Shown piece by piece: positions 31,666-41,699 of a DNA stretch of 64,000 nucleotides. Position numbers and translations under genes: made by a program. Under the pieces are notes generated by a model that had not been told where the DNA came from, did no database searches, and saw only the letters and a program-made list of their open reading frames with translations. Origin of the DNA: Aeromicrobium chenweiae (lineage in GTDB: Bacteria; Actinomycetota; Actinomycetes; Propionibacteriales; Nocardioidaceae); assembly GCF_003065605.1 (NCBI RefSeq), contig NZ_CP026952.1, forward strand, positions 2,108,001 to 2,172,000, read 5' to 3'. Each line of letters opens with the position of its first letter. Positions within the stretch are counted from its first letter, which is position 1.

Positions 31666-31749
31666 CTACGAGGCCGCGAGGTCGATGCCGCAGCTCTTCC
31701 GGGCGTGCGCGACGTTCGCGTCCTGGACGGAGACGAGCTCCGGGGCCAG
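31666..31749 (-). pseudogene. Possible remnant of a protein C-terminus upstream of apt
   Basis: A 27-codon open frame without ATG/GTG reads ...VQDANVAHARKSCGIDLAAS and ends in TAG. The codons are GC-ending and the Cys-Gly-Ile-Asp ending is common at the C-terminus of actinobacterial secreted proteins. Mycobacteria carry a lipoprotein gene between secF and apt, so this may be a decayed relic. The rest of 31641-31849 holds a candidate apt -10 (TACCCT, 31758-31763) and the secF terminator. Confidence 0.3.
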
Positions 31750-31800
31750 AAAGGTTCAGGGTAGACCTTGCTCGACCCGCCTCGGTCGGCCAGGTCTGCT

Positions 31801-31836
31801 CCGGTCCCCGTCCGCGAGCCCGCGGACGGGGACCGG
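31801..31836 (-). terminator. Strong stem-loop after secF
   Basis: A perfect 16-bp inverted repeat (arm CCGGTCCCCGTCCGCG) with a 4-base loop starts 14 bases past the secF stop. No T-tract follows, but stem strength and position fit a terminator of the secDF operon. Confidence 0.75.
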
Positions 31837-31849
31837 CCCGTCGTACGAC

Positions 31850-32962
31850 CTACGAACCGCCCTTGCCGCGCTGCGAGCGCGGCTTGCGGCTCGGCTGCGC
31901 CCGCTTGGCCGCGCCCGTGGGTCGCACGGTCCGGCTGGGAGCCGCCACGGCGCCCGCCGCCACCGGTGCGTCGGCGTCGTTGGCCTCCTTGGCCCGGCGA
32001 GCCATGACCCGTGCGGCCTGGGCCTTGATGGCCGGCTCACGCTCCTTGAGCTGCGACGCCAGCGGGGTGGCGAGGAAGATCGACGAGTACGCGCCGGCGA
32101 GCATGCCGACGAACAGTGCCAGGGCGAGATCCTTGAGCGGACCCGTGCCGAGGATGACGATGCCGGCGAACAGCAGCGCCGCGACCGGCAGCAGGGCGGT
32201 GATCGAGGTGTTGATCGAGCGCACCAGCGTCTGGTTGAGCGCGAGGTTGGCCTGCTCGGCGTACGTCTTGGTCGTCGAGGTCAAGATCCCCTTCGTGTTC
32301 TCGCGGACCTTGTCGAACACGACCACGGTGTCGTACAGCGAGAAGCCGAGGATCGTCAGCAGACCGGTGACGGTCGCGGGGGTGACCTCGAAGCCCGACA
32401 GCGCGTAGACGCCGGCGGTGATCACCAGGTCGTGCACCAGCGCGACGATGCCCGCGACGGACATGCGCCACTCGCGGAAGTACACCCAGATGAACACCAC
32501 CACGATCCCGAGGAACACCAGGAGGCCGGTGAGGGCCTTCGTGGCGACCTGCTTGCCGTACGTCGGGCCGATGAGGTTCTGGCTGACCTCGGTGGCGCCG
32601 GCCTTCTTCAGCGACTCGGTGACCTTCGTGGCCTCGTCCTGGCTCAGGGCCTTGGTCTGGATGCGGATGGTGTCCTTGCCGGACGTCTGCACCGTGGGGT
32701 CGCCGGCGTCGGGGACGCCGGAGTCCTCGACGGCCTCGATCATCGCGTCGGAGGACTCCACGTTCGCGACCGCGACCTTGGCGGTGAACTCGACGCCACC
32801 CTTGAACTCGACGCCGTAGTTGAAGCCGCGCACGATGAACGCGAGCGCCGCGATAACGACGATGGCAGCGCTGATCGCGTAGAACACCTTGCGCCGACCG
32901 ATGAAGTCGAAGGAGACGCGTCCTTCGTAGAGGTGCTGTCCGAACGTGCTGATGCGGCTCAT
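31850..32962 (-). CDS. secF: Protein translocase subunit SecF
   Basis: SecF works with SecD to pull exported proteins across the membrane using the proton gradient. The 370-residue protein has six membrane segments, a first periplasmic domain (FKGGVEFTAKV region), and the family motifs ILGFSLYDTVVVFDKVREN and NQTLVRSINTSITALLP. A C-terminal basic tail (~60 residues, RKPRSQRGKGGS) extends beyond the last helix, common in actinobacteria. The ATG overlaps the secD stop (ATGA). Confidence 0.96.
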   Translation of the reverse strand: MSRISTFGQHLYEGRVSFDFIGRRKVFYAISAAIVVIAALAFIVRGFNYGVEFKGGVEFTAKVAVANVESSDAMIEAVEDSGVPDAGDPTVQTSGKDTIRIQTKALSQDEATKVTESLKKAGATEVSQNLIGPTYGKQVATKALTGLLVFLGIVVVFIWVYFREWRMSVAGIVALVHDLVITAGVYALSGFEVTPATVTGLLTILGFSLYDTVVVFDKVRENTKGILTSTTKTYAEQANLALNQTLVRSINTSITALLPVAALLFAGIVILGTGPLKDLALALFVGMLAGAYSSIFLATPLASQLKEREPAIKAQAARVMARRAKEANDADAPVAAGAVAAPSRTVRPTGAAKRAQPSRKPRSQRGKGGS

Positions 32963-34605
32963 CGGCTGACCTTCCCGGCGGTGCTGGGTCGCGTGCGGGC
33001 GATCTCGGAGACCTTGCGGCCCGAGATGCCCAGGTGGCTGGCGTCGAGACCCGAGAGCTTGTGCCCCTGGCCGAAGAACTTCGTCCGCGCCAGCAGCGAG
33101 ACCAGCGGCTTGGTGAAGAAGAACACGACGAAGACGTCGATCAGGGTCGTCAGGCCGAGGGCGAACGCGAACCCGCGGACGACACCGATCGCGAAGATGA
33201 ACAAGGTGACCGCCGCGATGATCGAGACCGCGTCGGCGGCCAGGATCGTGCCACGGGCACGCACCCAGCCGGCCTCGACGGCCAGGCGCAACGACTTGCC
33301 GTCACGCACCTCGTCCCGGATGCGTTCGAAGAACACGATGAACGAGTCGGCAGTGATGCCGATCGCCACGATGAGTCCCGCGATGCCCGGCAGCGTCAGC
33401 GTGAAGCCGACGCCCTTGCCCAGCAGCAGGACCATCACGTAGGTCAGCGCCGAGGCCACGAGCAGCGAGCCGATGATGACCAGGCCCAGGCCGCGGTAGT
33501 AGAGCAGGCAGTAGACGATCACCAGCAGCAGGCCGACGACACCGGCGATGAGACCCGCGTCGAGCTGGGTGCCGGCCAGCGACGGGCCGATCTCCTCGCT
33601 GCCGTTGACGCCGAACGTCAGGGGCAGCGCACCGAACTTGAGCTGGTTGGACAGTGCCTTGGCCGAGTCGGCGTTGAAGCCGCCGGTGATGGACGAGACG
33701 CCGTTGTTGATCGGTGCCTGCGACGCGGGCGCGGTGATCGTCTCGCCGTCGAGGACGATCGCGAAGCGGTTCTGCGCCGGGGTCAGGGCGTTGGTGACGG
33801 TCTTGAACGCCGCCTTGCCCTCGCCCTTGAGGTCGATGCGGACGCTCCACTCGGCCCGCTGCGAGTCGTACTGCGGCTCGGCGGTCTTGATGTCCGAGCC
33901 CGGGATGACGGTGGGGCTGAGGATCTGCACCTCGCCCCGCTTGGTGTCGCAGGTGACGAGCGGCTTGTTGGCGATGTCGTCGACGTCGACGCCGGCGGGG
34001 TTGCACACGAACCCGGCGGCCTCCTTCTGGAGCGCGGCGATGCCGGCCTGGTACGTCTTGGGCAGGGTGTTGAGCCCCTGTGTCTCGGCGGTGATCATCT
34101 GGTCGAGCGAGAGCTTCGTCCAGTCGATGTCGTCGATGATCTTCTGCTGCGCGGCCGCGTCCTTGGCGTCCAGCGGCTTGGCGGCGCTGGGCAGGTCACC
34201 GGTCCACAGCAGGCGGAACCGCAGCTGCGCGGTCTTGCCCACCTCGTCGACGATGCCGGCCTTGCGCTCACCGGGGATCTCGATGATCACCTGGTCGTTG
34301 CCCTGCGTGGTCACCTCGGCCTCGGTCACGCCCGTGGCGTTGACGCGCTGGTCGATGATGTTGCGGGCCTGGTCGAGCTTGTCCTTCGTGACGTCGCCCT
34401 CGGTGGCCTTGGCCTGCAGCGTGATGCGCGTGCCGCCCTCGAGGTCGAGTCCGAGGCGCGGCTGCCAGGCGCTGTCCTCACCCTTGTCGGTGCCGAGGTT
34501 GATCAGCGCGACCAGGGCGTACAGCGCCAGGAGCACCACGAGGAAGATCGTCAGCGTCCTCTTGGGACGGGGCAGGGACGAGCTGCGCTGCGGCGACGCG
34601 GCCAT
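32959..34605 (-). CDS. secD: Protein translocase subunit SecD
   Basis: Membrane RND-family partner of SecF, 548 residues. One N-terminal membrane helix (LTIFLVVLLALYALVALINL) is followed by a large periplasmic P1 region with the motif LGLDLEGGTRITLQA, then five further helices with GIAGLIVAIGITADSFIVFFER in the family TM4/5 region. Its ATG overlaps the yajC stop (TGATG). yajC-secD-secF is a classical operon; here ruvB lies directly upstream. Confidence 0.96.
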   Translation of the reverse strand: MAASPQRSSSLPRPKRTLTIFLVVLLALYALVALINLGTDKGEDSAWQPRLGLDLEGGTRITLQAKATEGDVTKDKLDQARNIIDQRVNATGVTEAEVTTQGNDQVIIEIPGERKAGIVDEVGKTAQLRFRLLWTGDLPSAAKPLDAKDAAAQQKIIDDIDWTKLSLDQMITAETQGLNTLPKTYQAGIAALQKEAAGFVCNPAGVDVDDIANKPLVTCDTKRGEVQILSPTVIPGSDIKTAEPQYDSQRAEWSVRIDLKGEGKAAFKTVTNALTPAQNRFAIVLDGETITAPASQAPINNGVSSITGGFNADSAKALSNQLKFGALPLTFGVNGSEEIGPSLAGTQLDAGLIAGVVGLLLVIVYCLLYYRGLGLVIIGSLLVASALTYVMVLLLGKGVGFTLTLPGIAGLIVAIGITADSFIVFFERIRDEVRDGKSLRLAVEAGWVRARGTILAADAVSIIAAVTLFIFAIGVVRGFAFALGLTTLIDVFVVFFFTKPLVSLLARTKFFGQGHKLSGLDASHLGISGRKVSEIARTRPSTAGKVSR

Positions 34606-34904
34606 CAGTCCTCCGTGCCTGTCTCGGGTTCGGGCTCGACCGTGTCCTCGATGATGCGCGAGACCGCGTGGCGGTTGACGGTGATCGCGGTGCCGGGGGC
34701 GATGAGCAGCTCCACGGTCTCGTCACCGATCGTGACGGTCTCGCCGTAGATGCCGCTGGCCAGCATGACGCGCTGACCGGGAGCCAGTCGGGTCTGCAGA
34801 CCTTGGAAGTCGCGCCGTTGGGCACGTGCCGGCCGAAGGACCAGGAACCAGAAGGCCAGGACCAAGATGGCGATGGGCAGCAGGGTGGACGCCCAGTTTT
34901 CCAC
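34605..34904 (-). CDS. yajC: Preprotein translocase subunit YajC
   Basis: Small SecDF accessory protein of 99 residues. It has an N-terminal membrane helix (LLPIAILVLAFWFLVLRP), the conserved RPARAQRRDFQ and LAPGQRVMLASGIYGETV, and an acidic C-terminal tail. It lies 115 bases downstream of ruvB, so it may be read from the ruv transcript. Confidence 0.92.
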   Translation of the reverse strand: MENWASTLLPIAILVLAFWFLVLRPARAQRRDFQGLQTRLAPGQRVMLASGIYGETVTIGDETVELLIAPGTAITVNRHAVSRIIEDTVEPEPETGTED

Positions 34905-35019
34905 GATGGATCTCCCGTACGGAGTGAGGGTGACCCGACGTCGTCGGGCATGGCCGGAGGGCCGCCGGATAGTTTAGCCCGGCAACCGTCGCGGATCCGC
35001 GCGCCTCACGATGTGGCGT

Positions 35020-36087
35020 CTACGGCGAGTCGTCGGGCAGTGGCAGCTGGTCGAGCCCGGCGGGCACCGTGAGCCCCAGGTGGCGCCACGCCGCGGCCGT
35101 CGCGACGCGGCCGCGAGGCGTCCGGGCGAGGAACCCCAGGCGGACGAGGAACGGCTCGGCGAGCTCCTCGACGGTCTCGCGCTCCTCGCCGACCGCGACC
35201 GCGAGGGTCGAGACGCCGACCGGTCCGCCGCCGAAGCTGCGGCACAGCGCGTCGAGCACCGCGCGGTCGAGGCGGTCCAGGCCGAGCTCGTCGACCTCGT
35301 AGAGCGAGAGCGCGTCGCGGGCCACGTCGTGGTCGACCACTCCCCCGGCCCGGACCTCGGCGAAGTCGCGGACGCGGCGCAGCAGCCGGTTCGCGATGCG
35401 GGGGGTGCCGCGCGAGCGCGACGCGATCTCCCGCCCGCCCTCGTCGGTCACGTCGAGGCCGAGCAGCCCGGCGGACCGCACCACGATGCGGTGCAGCTCC
35501 TCGGGGTCGTAGTAGTCGAGCTGCGCGGTGAAGCCGAACCGATCGCGCAGGGGGCTGGGCAGCAGGCCCGCGCGGGTCGTCGCACCGACCACCGTGAAGG
35601 GCGGGATCTCCAGCGGGATCGCGGTGGCGCCGGGGCCCTTGCCGACGATGACGTCGACCCGGAAGTCCTCCATCGCCATGTAGAGCAGCTCCTCGGCGGG
35701 CCGGGACATCCGGTGGATCTCGTCGATGAACAGGACGTCGCCCTCGTTGATGCCCGACAAGATCGCGGCCAGGTCGCCGGCGTGCTGGATCGCCGGACCG
35801 CTGGTGATGCGCAGCGGCGCGGAGAGCTGGGTCGCGATGATCATCGCGATCGTCGTCTTGCCCAGCCCGGGCGGACCGGACAGCAGGACGTGGTCGGGCG
35901 TGCGCCCGCGACCCATCGCCGCCTCGAGCATGAGCGAGAGCTGCTCGCGCACGCGCTCCTGGCCGACGAGCTCGTCCAGCGTCCGGGGGCGCAGCGCGGC
36001 CTCGAACGCGCGGTCCTCGGGGCGCGCCTCGGCCACGATCGCCTCGAATGCGTCGTCGTCGCCGTACATGTCGGTGTCGTCGTGCAT
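35020..36087 (-). CDS. ruvB: Holliday junction branch migration ATPase RuvB
   Basis: AAA+ motor that drives branch migration with RuvA. The 355-residue protein has Walker [15 protein letters not shown], Walker [18 protein letters not shown], sensor 1 [10 protein letters not shown] and the C-terminal winged helix ([14 protein letters not shown]). The first 15 residues are an acidic extension ([11 protein letters not shown]). The ATG at 36087 overlaps the ruvA stop (TGATG); the longer open frame upstream is a ruvA shadow. Confidence 0.96.
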   Translation of the reverse strand: MHDDTDMYGDDDAFEAIVAEARPEDRAFEAALRPRTLDELVGQERVREQLSLMLEAAMGRGRTPDHVLLSGPPGLGKTTIAMIIATQLSAPLRITSGPAIQHAGDLAAILSGINEGDVLFIDEIHRMSRPAEELLYMAMEDFRVDVIVGKGPGATAIPLEIPPFTVVGATTRAGLLPSPLRDRFGFTAQLDYYDPEELHRIVVRSAGLLGLDVTDEGGREIASRSRGTPRIANRLLRRVRDFAEVRAGGVVDHDVARDALSLYEVDELGLDRLDRAVLDALCRSFGGGPVGVSTLAVAVGEERETVEELAEPFLVRLGFLARTPRGRVATAAAWRHLGLTVPAGLDQLPLPDDSP

Positions 36088-36677
36088 CAGCGGGACTTCG
36101 CGAGCGTGCGGAGGGCGTCGCGCAGCACGGACGACACGTCGGGCTCGGTCCCGGCCGGCAGGTCCGCCGACACCCGCTCGAGGGCCGCGTCGGCGTCGCG
36201 GGTGGACCAGCCGAGGCCGAGCAGCGCCTCGTGCACCTGGGAGCGCCACGCGGGCGCGCCGGCGGCGACCGTGGTGGTGACCCCGACCCGGTCCTTGAGC
36301 TCCACGACGATGCGCTCGGCGCCCTTGCGGCCGATGCCGGGGACCGAGGTGAGGGTCGCGAGGTCGCCCTGGCCGATGGCCTGACGCAGCCGGTCGGGGT
36401 CGAGCACCGCGAGCATGGCCTGCGCGACCTTGGGACCGACACCGCTGGCGGTCTGCACCAGCTCGAACATGTCGCGCTCGTCGGCGTTCGAGAAGCCGAA
36501 GATGGTCAGCGAGTCCTCCCGCACCACCATCGAGGTCGACAGCTGCACCTCGGTGCCGATGCGCAGGCTCGCGATCGTGCCGGGCGTGCACATGACCTGC
36601 ATGCCGACTCCCCCGACGTCGATGACGGCGGAGGTGAGCGTGACGGCGGCGACCGGGCCGCGGACGTGGGCGATCAT
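36087..36677 (-). CDS. ruvA: Holliday junction-binding protein RuvA
   Basis: RuvA tetramers bind Holliday junctions and recruit RuvB. The 196-residue protein has the N-terminal OB-fold ([20 protein letters not shown]), the acidic/HhH region with [19 protein letters not shown], and a C-terminal three-helix RuvB-contact domain ([16 protein letters not shown]). Its ATG overlaps the ruvC stop (ATGA), completing ruvC-ruvA-ruvB. Confidence 0.96.
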   Translation of the reverse strand: MIAHVRGPVAAVTLTSAVIDVGGVGMQVMCTPGTIASLRIGTEVQLSTSMVVREDSLTIFGFSNADERDMFELVQTASGVGPKVAQAMLAVLDPDRLRQAIGQGDLATLTSVPGIGRKGAERIVVELKDRVGVTTTVAAGAPAWRSQVHEALLGLGWSTRDADAALERVSADLPAGTEPDVSSVLRDALRTLAKSR

Positions 36678-37213
36678 CGGGGACTCCTCGTGGGGGTGGC
36701 GCGGGCGGCGGCAGCGACGGCGAGCTCGAGCCGGTTCTGGGCGCCACCGCGCCAGATGTGGCAGATCGCGATGGCCAGCGCGTCAGCGGCGTCGGCGGGC
36801 TTGGGCGCCTCGGTCAGCCGCAACAGCCGGGTCACCATCTGGGTCACCTGCGCCTTGTCTGCGCGGCCGCTGCCGGTGACCGACGCCTTGACCTCGCTCG
36901 GCGTGTGCAGGTGGACGGGGATGCCGTGGCGGGCCGCGACCAGCATCGCGACGCCGCTGGCCTGGGCGGTGCCCATGACCGTGCGGACGTTGTTCTGGCT
37001 GAAGACCCGCTCCACCGCGACGACGTCGGGACGGTGCTCGAGCACGCCCGCCTCCACCATCTGCTCGAGGCGGTGCAGGCGACGGGCGATGTCGAGGTCG
37101 GCGGGCGTGCGGTAGACACCGACGTGCACCATCGTCAGCGGACGGCCCACCGTGCCGTCGACGACGCCGACCCCGCAGCGGGTGAGGCCCGGATCGATGC
37201 CCAGGACCCTCAT
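36674..37213 (-). CDS. ruvC: Crossover junction endodeoxyribonuclease RuvC
   Basis: RuvC cuts Holliday junctions made mobile by RuvAB. The 179-residue protein has the first catalytic Asp in [14 protein letters not shown], a Glu in [15 protein letters not shown], and the final acidic pair in [12 protein letters not shown]. It begins the ruvCAB set, 99 bases downstream of yebC. Confidence 0.95.
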   Translation of the reverse strand: MRVLGIDPGLTRCGVGVVDGTVGRPLTMVHVGVYRTPADLDIARRLHRLEQMVEAGVLEHRPDVVAVERVFSQNNVRTVMGTAQASGVAMLVAARHGIPVHLHTPSEVKASVTGSGRADKAQVTQMVTRLLRLTEAPKPADAADALAIAICHIWRGGAQNRLELAVAAAARATPTRSPR

Positions 37214-37312
37214 GAGAAGACCCCGGCCGCAGCAGTAGAACGCATGTTCGACAGCCTAGACGGCTCCCCCGTCATGCCGATGGCGACGCGCCGCGAGCGG
37301 GCCGCACGGGCG

Positions 37313-38074
37313 TCACTCGACCTGGGCCATGACCTCGTCGGAGGCGTCGAAGTTCGCGAAGACGTTCTGGACGTCGTCGCAGTCCTCCAGCGCGTCGATG
37401 AGCTTCATGATCTTGGTCGCTGCATCCACGTCGACGTCGACGGTCATGGACGGCACGAACGAGGCGTCGGCCGAGTCGTAGTCGAGACCGGCGTCCTGCA
37501 GCGCGGTGCGCACGGCCACCAAATCGGTAGGCTCGCAGATGACCTCGAACGAGCCGTCGAGGTCGTTGACCTCCTCGGCGCCGGCGTCGAGCACCGCGAG
37601 CAGCACGTCGTCCTCGTTCGTCGGGCCGCCCTCCTGCTCCTGCGGGACGATGATGACGCCCTTGCGGTTGAACATGTACGACACCGAGCCCGGATCGGCC
37701 ATGGTGCCGCCGTTGCGGGTCATCGCGGTGCGCACCTCCATCGCTGCCCGGTTGCGGTTGTCGGTGAGGCACTCGACCAGCAGCGCGACGCCGCCCGGGG
37801 CGTACCCCTCGTACATGATCGTCGTGTAGTCGACCGCGTCGTCGCCCACGCCGCCGCCGCGCTTGACCGCGCGGTCGATGTGGTCCTTCGGCACCGAGGA
37901 CTTGCGCGCCTTCTGGATCGCGTCGTAGAGCGTGGGGTTGCCGTCGGGGTCAGGACCGCCGATGCGCGCCGCGACCTCGATGTTCTTGACCATCTTGGCG
38001 AACATCTTGCCGCGCTTGGCGTCGACGATGGCCTTCTTGTGCTTCGTGGTCGCCCACTTGGAATGGCCTGACAT
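37313..38074 (-). CDS. YebC/PmpR family protein
   Basis: Conserved 253-residue cytoplasmic protein. It starts [22 protein letters not shown], the family hallmark, followed by a central acidic domain and the C-terminal [21 protein letters not shown]. Family members have been described as DNA-binding regulators and, more recently, as ribosome-associated factors aiding translation of proline tracts. Which applies here is unknown. It is typically found just upstream of ruvC. Confidence 0.93.
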   Translation of the reverse strand: MSGHSKWATTKHKKAIVDAKRGKMFAKMVKNIEVAARIGGPDPDGNPTLYDAIQKARKSSVPKDHIDRAVKRGGGVGDDAVDYTTIMYEGYAPGGVALLVECLTDNRNRAAMEVRTAMTRNGGTMADPGSVSYMFNRKGVIIVPQEQEGGPTNEDDVLLAVLDAGAEEVNDLDGSFEVICEPTDLVAVRTALQDAGLDYDSADASFVPSMTVDVDVDAATKIMKLIDALEDCDDVQNVFANFDASDEVMAQVE

Positions 38075-38106
38075 GGCGCTGCCCCTTACGTACGGCTGAC
38101 GGTGGT

Positions 38107-38706
38107 CTACGACTGCTTGACGAGGTCCACGAAGTAGCGGTGAATGCGATCGTCGCTCCCCACCTCCGGGTGGAACGAGGTCGCCATCAGGCTGCCCTGA
38201 CGGACCGCGACGATTCTACCGGCTGCCGGGCCTGCCGGGACGGTGGCAAGCGCCTCGACCTCCTCGCCGAGGTCCTCGACCCACGGCGCGCGGATGAAGA
38301 CCGCGTGCACGGGGTCCTCGAACCCGTCGAACGCGATGTGTCCCTCGAACGAGTCGACCTGCCGACCGAAGGCGTTGCGGCGCACCGTGATGTCGAGGCC
38401 GCCGAGGGTCTCCTGGCCCTCGGTGCCGTCCTCGATGCGGTCGGCCAGCATGATCATCCCGGCGCACGTGCCGAAGGTCGGCATGCCAGTTCGGATGCGG
38501 TCGACGAGGGGCTCGAACAGCTCGAACGTCCGCGCGAGCTTGTACATCGTGGTGGACTCGCCGCCGGGCAGGACGAGGGCGTCGCACCTGGCGAGCTCCT
38601 CGGGACGACGGACGCCGAACGCGTCGACGCCGAGGTCGGTCAGGACGGCGAGGTGCTCGCGGACGTCGCCCTGCAGGGCGAAGACACCGATGGAGGGGGA
38701 AGACAC
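38107..38706 (-). CDS. pdxT: Pyridoxal 5'-phosphate synthase glutaminase subunit
   Basis: PdxT releases ammonia from glutamine for PdxS in PLP synthesis. The 199-residue protein starts [14 protein letters not shown], has nucleophile [10 protein letters not shown] (Cys near residue 82) and the catalytic pair in TSFHPEVG. The GTG at 38706 follows TAGGCT by 6 bases, a leaderless-type start, so pdxT probably has its own promoter. pdxS lies 333 bases upstream and ends in a hairpin, unusual for two subunits of one complex. Confidence 0.95.
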   Translation of the reverse strand: MSSPSIGVFALQGDVREHLAVLTDLGVDAFGVRRPEELARCDALVLPGGESTTMYKLARTFELFEPLVDRIRTGMPTFGTCAGMIMLADRIEDGTEGQETLGGLDITVRRNAFGRQVDSFEGHIAFDGFEDPVHAVFIRAPWVEDLGEEVEALATVPAGPAAGRIVAVRQGSLMATSFHPEVGSDDRIHRYFVDLVKQS

Positions 38707-38712
38707 CCTGCC

Positions 38713-38718
38713 AGCCTA
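38713..38718 (-). promoter_or_regulatory. Candidate leaderless -10 of pdxT
   Basis: TAGGCT, 6 bases, GTG. It would drive pdxT and perhaps yebC and ruvCAB. Confidence 0.45.
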
Positions 38719-38993
38719 CTGAGGGCGTCCGCGTGACGACGGCGGCGGCGTGAGAGACGAGTCTCCAGGGGATACGCCACCGCCGCCGCTCCCTCTCGGA
38801 AATTCCCTCCCGATCGGGTCCAGCGGAGTGAGTGACCCGTCAAGGACGCCAGGCGTCCGACGAGTCGAGCTCCCTCTTGAGCCGGCACGCGATATGAGGC
38901 ACTCCCATACCTCTCACGCGCCGACCTGCAAAAGACTACTCCGGGAGCGTGAAATTTGCGCGACACGATCTGGCACCGCAGGAGAATACGCGA
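38719..38993. other. Non-coding stretch between pdxS and pdxT
   Basis: No convincing gene in the 333-bp gap. It holds several small inverted repeats: CGGGTC/GACCCG at 38815-38839 and GGACGCC/GGCGTCC at 38844-38858. A GC-rich pair around 38736-38792 (GGCGGCGGCGT/ACGCCACCGCCGCC) also occurs. The part at 38890-38985 is less GC-rich than its surroundings. Mycobacteria carry a thioesterase gene here, so the gap may be where a gene was lost. Confidence 0.5.
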
Positions 38994-39018
38994 ACGCCCC
39001 GACCGAGGGCCGGGGCGT
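38994..39018 (-). terminator. Stem-loop after pdxS
   Basis: Arms ACGCCCCG and CGGGGCGT (8 bp, perfect) with a 9-base loop lie 22 bases past the pdxS stop. It would separate pdxS from pdxT transcription. Confidence 0.6.
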
Positions 39019-39039
39019 CCGTGGTGGGCAGAGCGGGAC

Positions 39040-39936
39040 CTACCAGCCGCGCTCGGCCAGGCGGTGCGGCTCGGGGATCTCGTCGACGTTGATGCCGACC
39101 ATCGCCTCGCCCAGACCGCGCGAGACCTTGGCGATGACGTCCGGGTCGTCGAAGAACGTCGTGGCCTTGACGACCGCGGCGGCCCGCTCGGCCGGGTTGC
39201 CGGACTTGAAGATGCCCGAGCCGACGAACACGCCCTCGGCGCCCAGCTGCATCATCATGGCGGCGTCGGCCGGGGTCGCGATGCCGCCGGCGGTGAAGAG
39301 CACGACGGGCAGCTTGCCGGCCTCCGCGACCTCCTTGACGAGCTCGAACGGCGCCTGCAGCTCCTTGGCCGCGACGTACAGCTCGTCCTCGTTCAGCGAC
39401 TGCAGGCGGCGGATCTCGCCGCCGATCTTGCGCATGTGCATCGTGGCGTTGGAGACGTCGCCGGTGCCGGCCTCGCCCTTGGAGCGGATCATCGCCGCGC
39501 CCTCGGTGATGCGGCGCAGCGCCTCACCCAGGTTGGTCGCGCCGCACACGAAGGGGACCGTGAAGTTCCACTTGTCGATGTGGTTCGCGTAGTCGGCCGG
39601 GGTCAGCACCTCGGACTCGTCGATGTAGTCCACGCCGAGGGACTGCAGGACCTGCGCCTCGACGAAGTGACCGATGCGGGCCTTGGCCATGACCGGGATC
39701 GAGACCTGCTCGATGATGCCGTCGATCAGGTCGGGGTCGGACATGCGCGCGACGCCGCCCTGCGACCGGATGTCGGCGGGGACCCGCTCGAGCGCCATCA
39801 CGGCGACGGCGCCGGCGTCCTCGGCGATCTTGGCCTGCTCGGCGTTGACGACGTCCATGATCACGCCGCCCTTGAGCATCTCCGCCATGCCGCGCTTGAC
39901 GCGGGAGGTGCCGACCGTGGTTGCTTCGTTGCTCAC
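39040..39936 (-). CDS. pdxS: Pyridoxal 5'-phosphate synthase lyase subunit
   Basis: PdxS forms PLP from ribose 5-phosphate, glyceraldehyde 3-phosphate and ammonia from PdxT. The 298-residue TIM barrel has [36 protein letters not shown] (catalytic Lys region), [15 protein letters not shown] and the second Lys near [17 protein letters not shown]. The GTG at 39936 has AAGGAC upstream; TAGACT at 39977-39982 is a likely -10, giving a short leader. Confidence 0.96.
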   Translation of the reverse strand: MSNEATTVGTSRVKRGMAEMLKGGVIMDVVNAEQAKIAEDAGAVAVMALERVPADIRSQGGVARMSDPDLIDGIIEQVSIPVMAKARIGHFVEAQVLQSLGVDYIDESEVLTPADYANHIDKWNFTVPFVCGATNLGEALRRITEGAAMIRSKGEAGTGDVSNATMHMRKIGGEIRRLQSLNEDELYVAAKELQAPFELVKEVAEAGKLPVVLFTAGGIATPADAAMMMQLGAEGVFVGSGIFKSGNPAERAAAVVKATTFFDDPDVIAKVSRGLGEAMVGINVDEIPEPHRLAERGW

Positions 39937-40031
39937 TGCAGTGTCCTTCGTGATGTCACCCGGGAATGGTGCCTCGAGTCTACTCCGGCTCGGGCCCCGG
40001 TCCGATCACGGACGCATGCCTGGACAGGGCG

Positions 40032-41696
40032 TCACCGCCACAGCGACATGCGGCCTCGTCGGCGCACCGCCCCAGCGGTGCCGGCGACCTCCAGCATCTG
40101 CGCCACGTGCCGCATCCTGCGGCGCGGCCGCCCCTCGCGCGCGCCCGCGGCGCGCTCGTGGCGGTCGATCGCCCGCCAACCGTCGATCCCGACGATCGCG
40201 GGGACCCGCGAGCGCACGAGCCGGCGCAGCTCGTCCTCCCCACGCTCCGGCGCGGCGAGCAACCCGGCGTTGGCGTCCGCGACGAGCTGGTCGACCGTCT
40301 CCTGCGCGCACGACCTGTTGGTCCCGATGAATCCGCTCGGCCCGCGCTTGATCCAGCCCACCGCGTACGTGCCGGGCATGCCCACGACACGACCGGACTC
40401 GTTGCTGATGATGCCGCGCGTCTCGTCGAAGGGCAGGCCGGGAACGGGGACGCCCCGGTAGCCGATCGAGCGCAGCACGAGACCGGCGCGGACGGCCTCG
40501 ACGTCGCGGGTCGGGACGGGGGTCACGACGCCCGCCGTCTCGACCAGCTCGTTGCGGCACACCCGGACGTCCTCGACCCGGCCGTCGCCGCGCAGCTCGA
40601 CGGGCGAGGCGGCGAAGCGGAACACGATCCGGCGGGCGCCCGGCCGCGACGGCCGGGAGGCCGCGGCCCTCAGCGCCGCGATCTTCTCGCGGGTCATGGG
40701 GTCGGGGACGTCCGCCGTCAGGTCGTCGCCCTGCACGACGACGTCGATGTCGTCGCGCGCGACCAGCCCCACGAGCTCGGGCAGGGTGAACGCCGCCTGC
40801 GCGGCGCCACGACGGCCGAGAAGGACGATCTCGCGCACGGAGCTGTCCCGCAGCTCGTCCAGGGCATGGTCCGCGATGTCGGTCGAGGCGAGCCGGTCCG
40901 GGTCGGTGGCGAGGATCCGCGCGACGTCCAGCGCGACGTTCCCGTTGCCGACGATCACCGCGTGCTCGCCGCTGAGGTCGAAGGTCCGGTCGGCGTGGTC
41001 CGGGTGGCCGTTGTACCAGGCCACGAACGCCGTGGCGGTGTCGCTGCCTGCGAGGTCCTCGCCCGGGATCCCGAGAGGTCGGTCCCGGGAGGCACCCGTC
41101 GCGTAGACGACCGCGTGGTGGTGGGCCGCGAGCTCCTCGTGCGAGACGTCGGTGCCGATCTCGACGCCGAGCACGTACGAGAAGCCGTCCTGGTCCTCGA
41201 TCTGGCGGAACAGTCCGTCGATCGAGCGGGTGCTCGCGTGGTCCGGGGCGACGCCCGAGCGCACGAGCCCGTGCGGCGTCGGCAGACGGTCCAGGACGGT
41301 GACCTGCACGCCGGGACGCTTGAGCAGCTCGTCGGCCGCGTAGAGGGCCGCGGGCCCGGACCCCACGACGGCGACCCGCAGCTCGTCGGAGGACGTCCGC
41401 GCGACCACCTGCGGCACCGGCGCCTGTGGGGGGTGCTCGCGAGGCGCGTCGTGGAACACCGCGTTGATGTCGACGAACGGCAGCTGCGACTCGGCCAGCT
41501 TGTCCTGGGGCGCGATCGCGCCCACCGGACAGGCGGTGACGCACGCTCCGCAGTCGACGCACGACACCGGGTCGATGTAGAGCATCTCCGCCAGGGCGAA
41601 GTCGGGCTCGTCGGGGGTGGGATGGATCGCGTTGACGGGGCACGCGAAGACGCACGACGCGTCGCCGCAGCACGCCTGGGTCACGACGTGGGTCAT
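40032..41696 (-). CDS. FprB-like ferredoxin--NADP reductase with fused 7Fe ferredoxin
   Basis: Flavoenzyme that passes electrons between NADPH and ferredoxin, here with its own ferredoxin domain. The 554-residue protein begins with a mycobacterial FprB-type cluster: Cys at 9/10, 15 and 19 (DASCVFACP, 3Fe-4S or 4Fe-4S) and Cys46, 49, 52, 56 (CVDCGACVTACP, 4Fe-4S). An adrenodoxin-reductase-like part follows, with FAD motif VAVVGSGPAALYAADEL, NADP motif VIVGNGNVALDVARIL and a C-terminal GWIKRGPSGFIGTN. It lies 3 bases downstream of the diiron oxygenase and probably supplies its electrons. Confidence 0.92.
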   Translation of the reverse strand: MTHVVTQACCGDASCVFACPVNAIHPTPDEPDFALAEMLYIDPVSCVDCGACVTACPVGAIAPQDKLAESQLPFVDINAVFHDAPREHPPQAPVPQVVARTSSDELRVAVVGSGPAALYAADELLKRPGVQVTVLDRLPTPHGLVRSGVAPDHASTRSIDGLFRQIEDQDGFSYVLGVEIGTDVSHEELAAHHHAVVYATGASRDRPLGIPGEDLAGSDTATAFVAWYNGHPDHADRTFDLSGEHAVIVGNGNVALDVARILATDPDRLASTDIADHALDELRDSSVREIVLLGRRGAAQAAFTLPELVGLVARDDIDVVVQGDDLTADVPDPMTREKIAALRAAASRPSRPGARRIVFRFAASPVELRGDGRVEDVRVCRNELVETAGVVTPVPTRDVEAVRAGLVLRSIGYRGVPVPGLPFDETRGIISNESGRVVGMPGTYAVGWIKRGPSGFIGTNRSCAQETVDQLVADANAGLLAAPERGEDELRRLVRSRVPAIVGIDGWRAIDRHERAAGAREGRPRRRMRHVAQMLEVAGTAGAVRRRGRMSLWR

Positions 41697-41699
41697 GCC

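Noticed and set aside
28462..31764. 1100-codon plus-strand frame across rel and apt
   Set aside because: Antisense shadow of certain genes; no recognisable domain.
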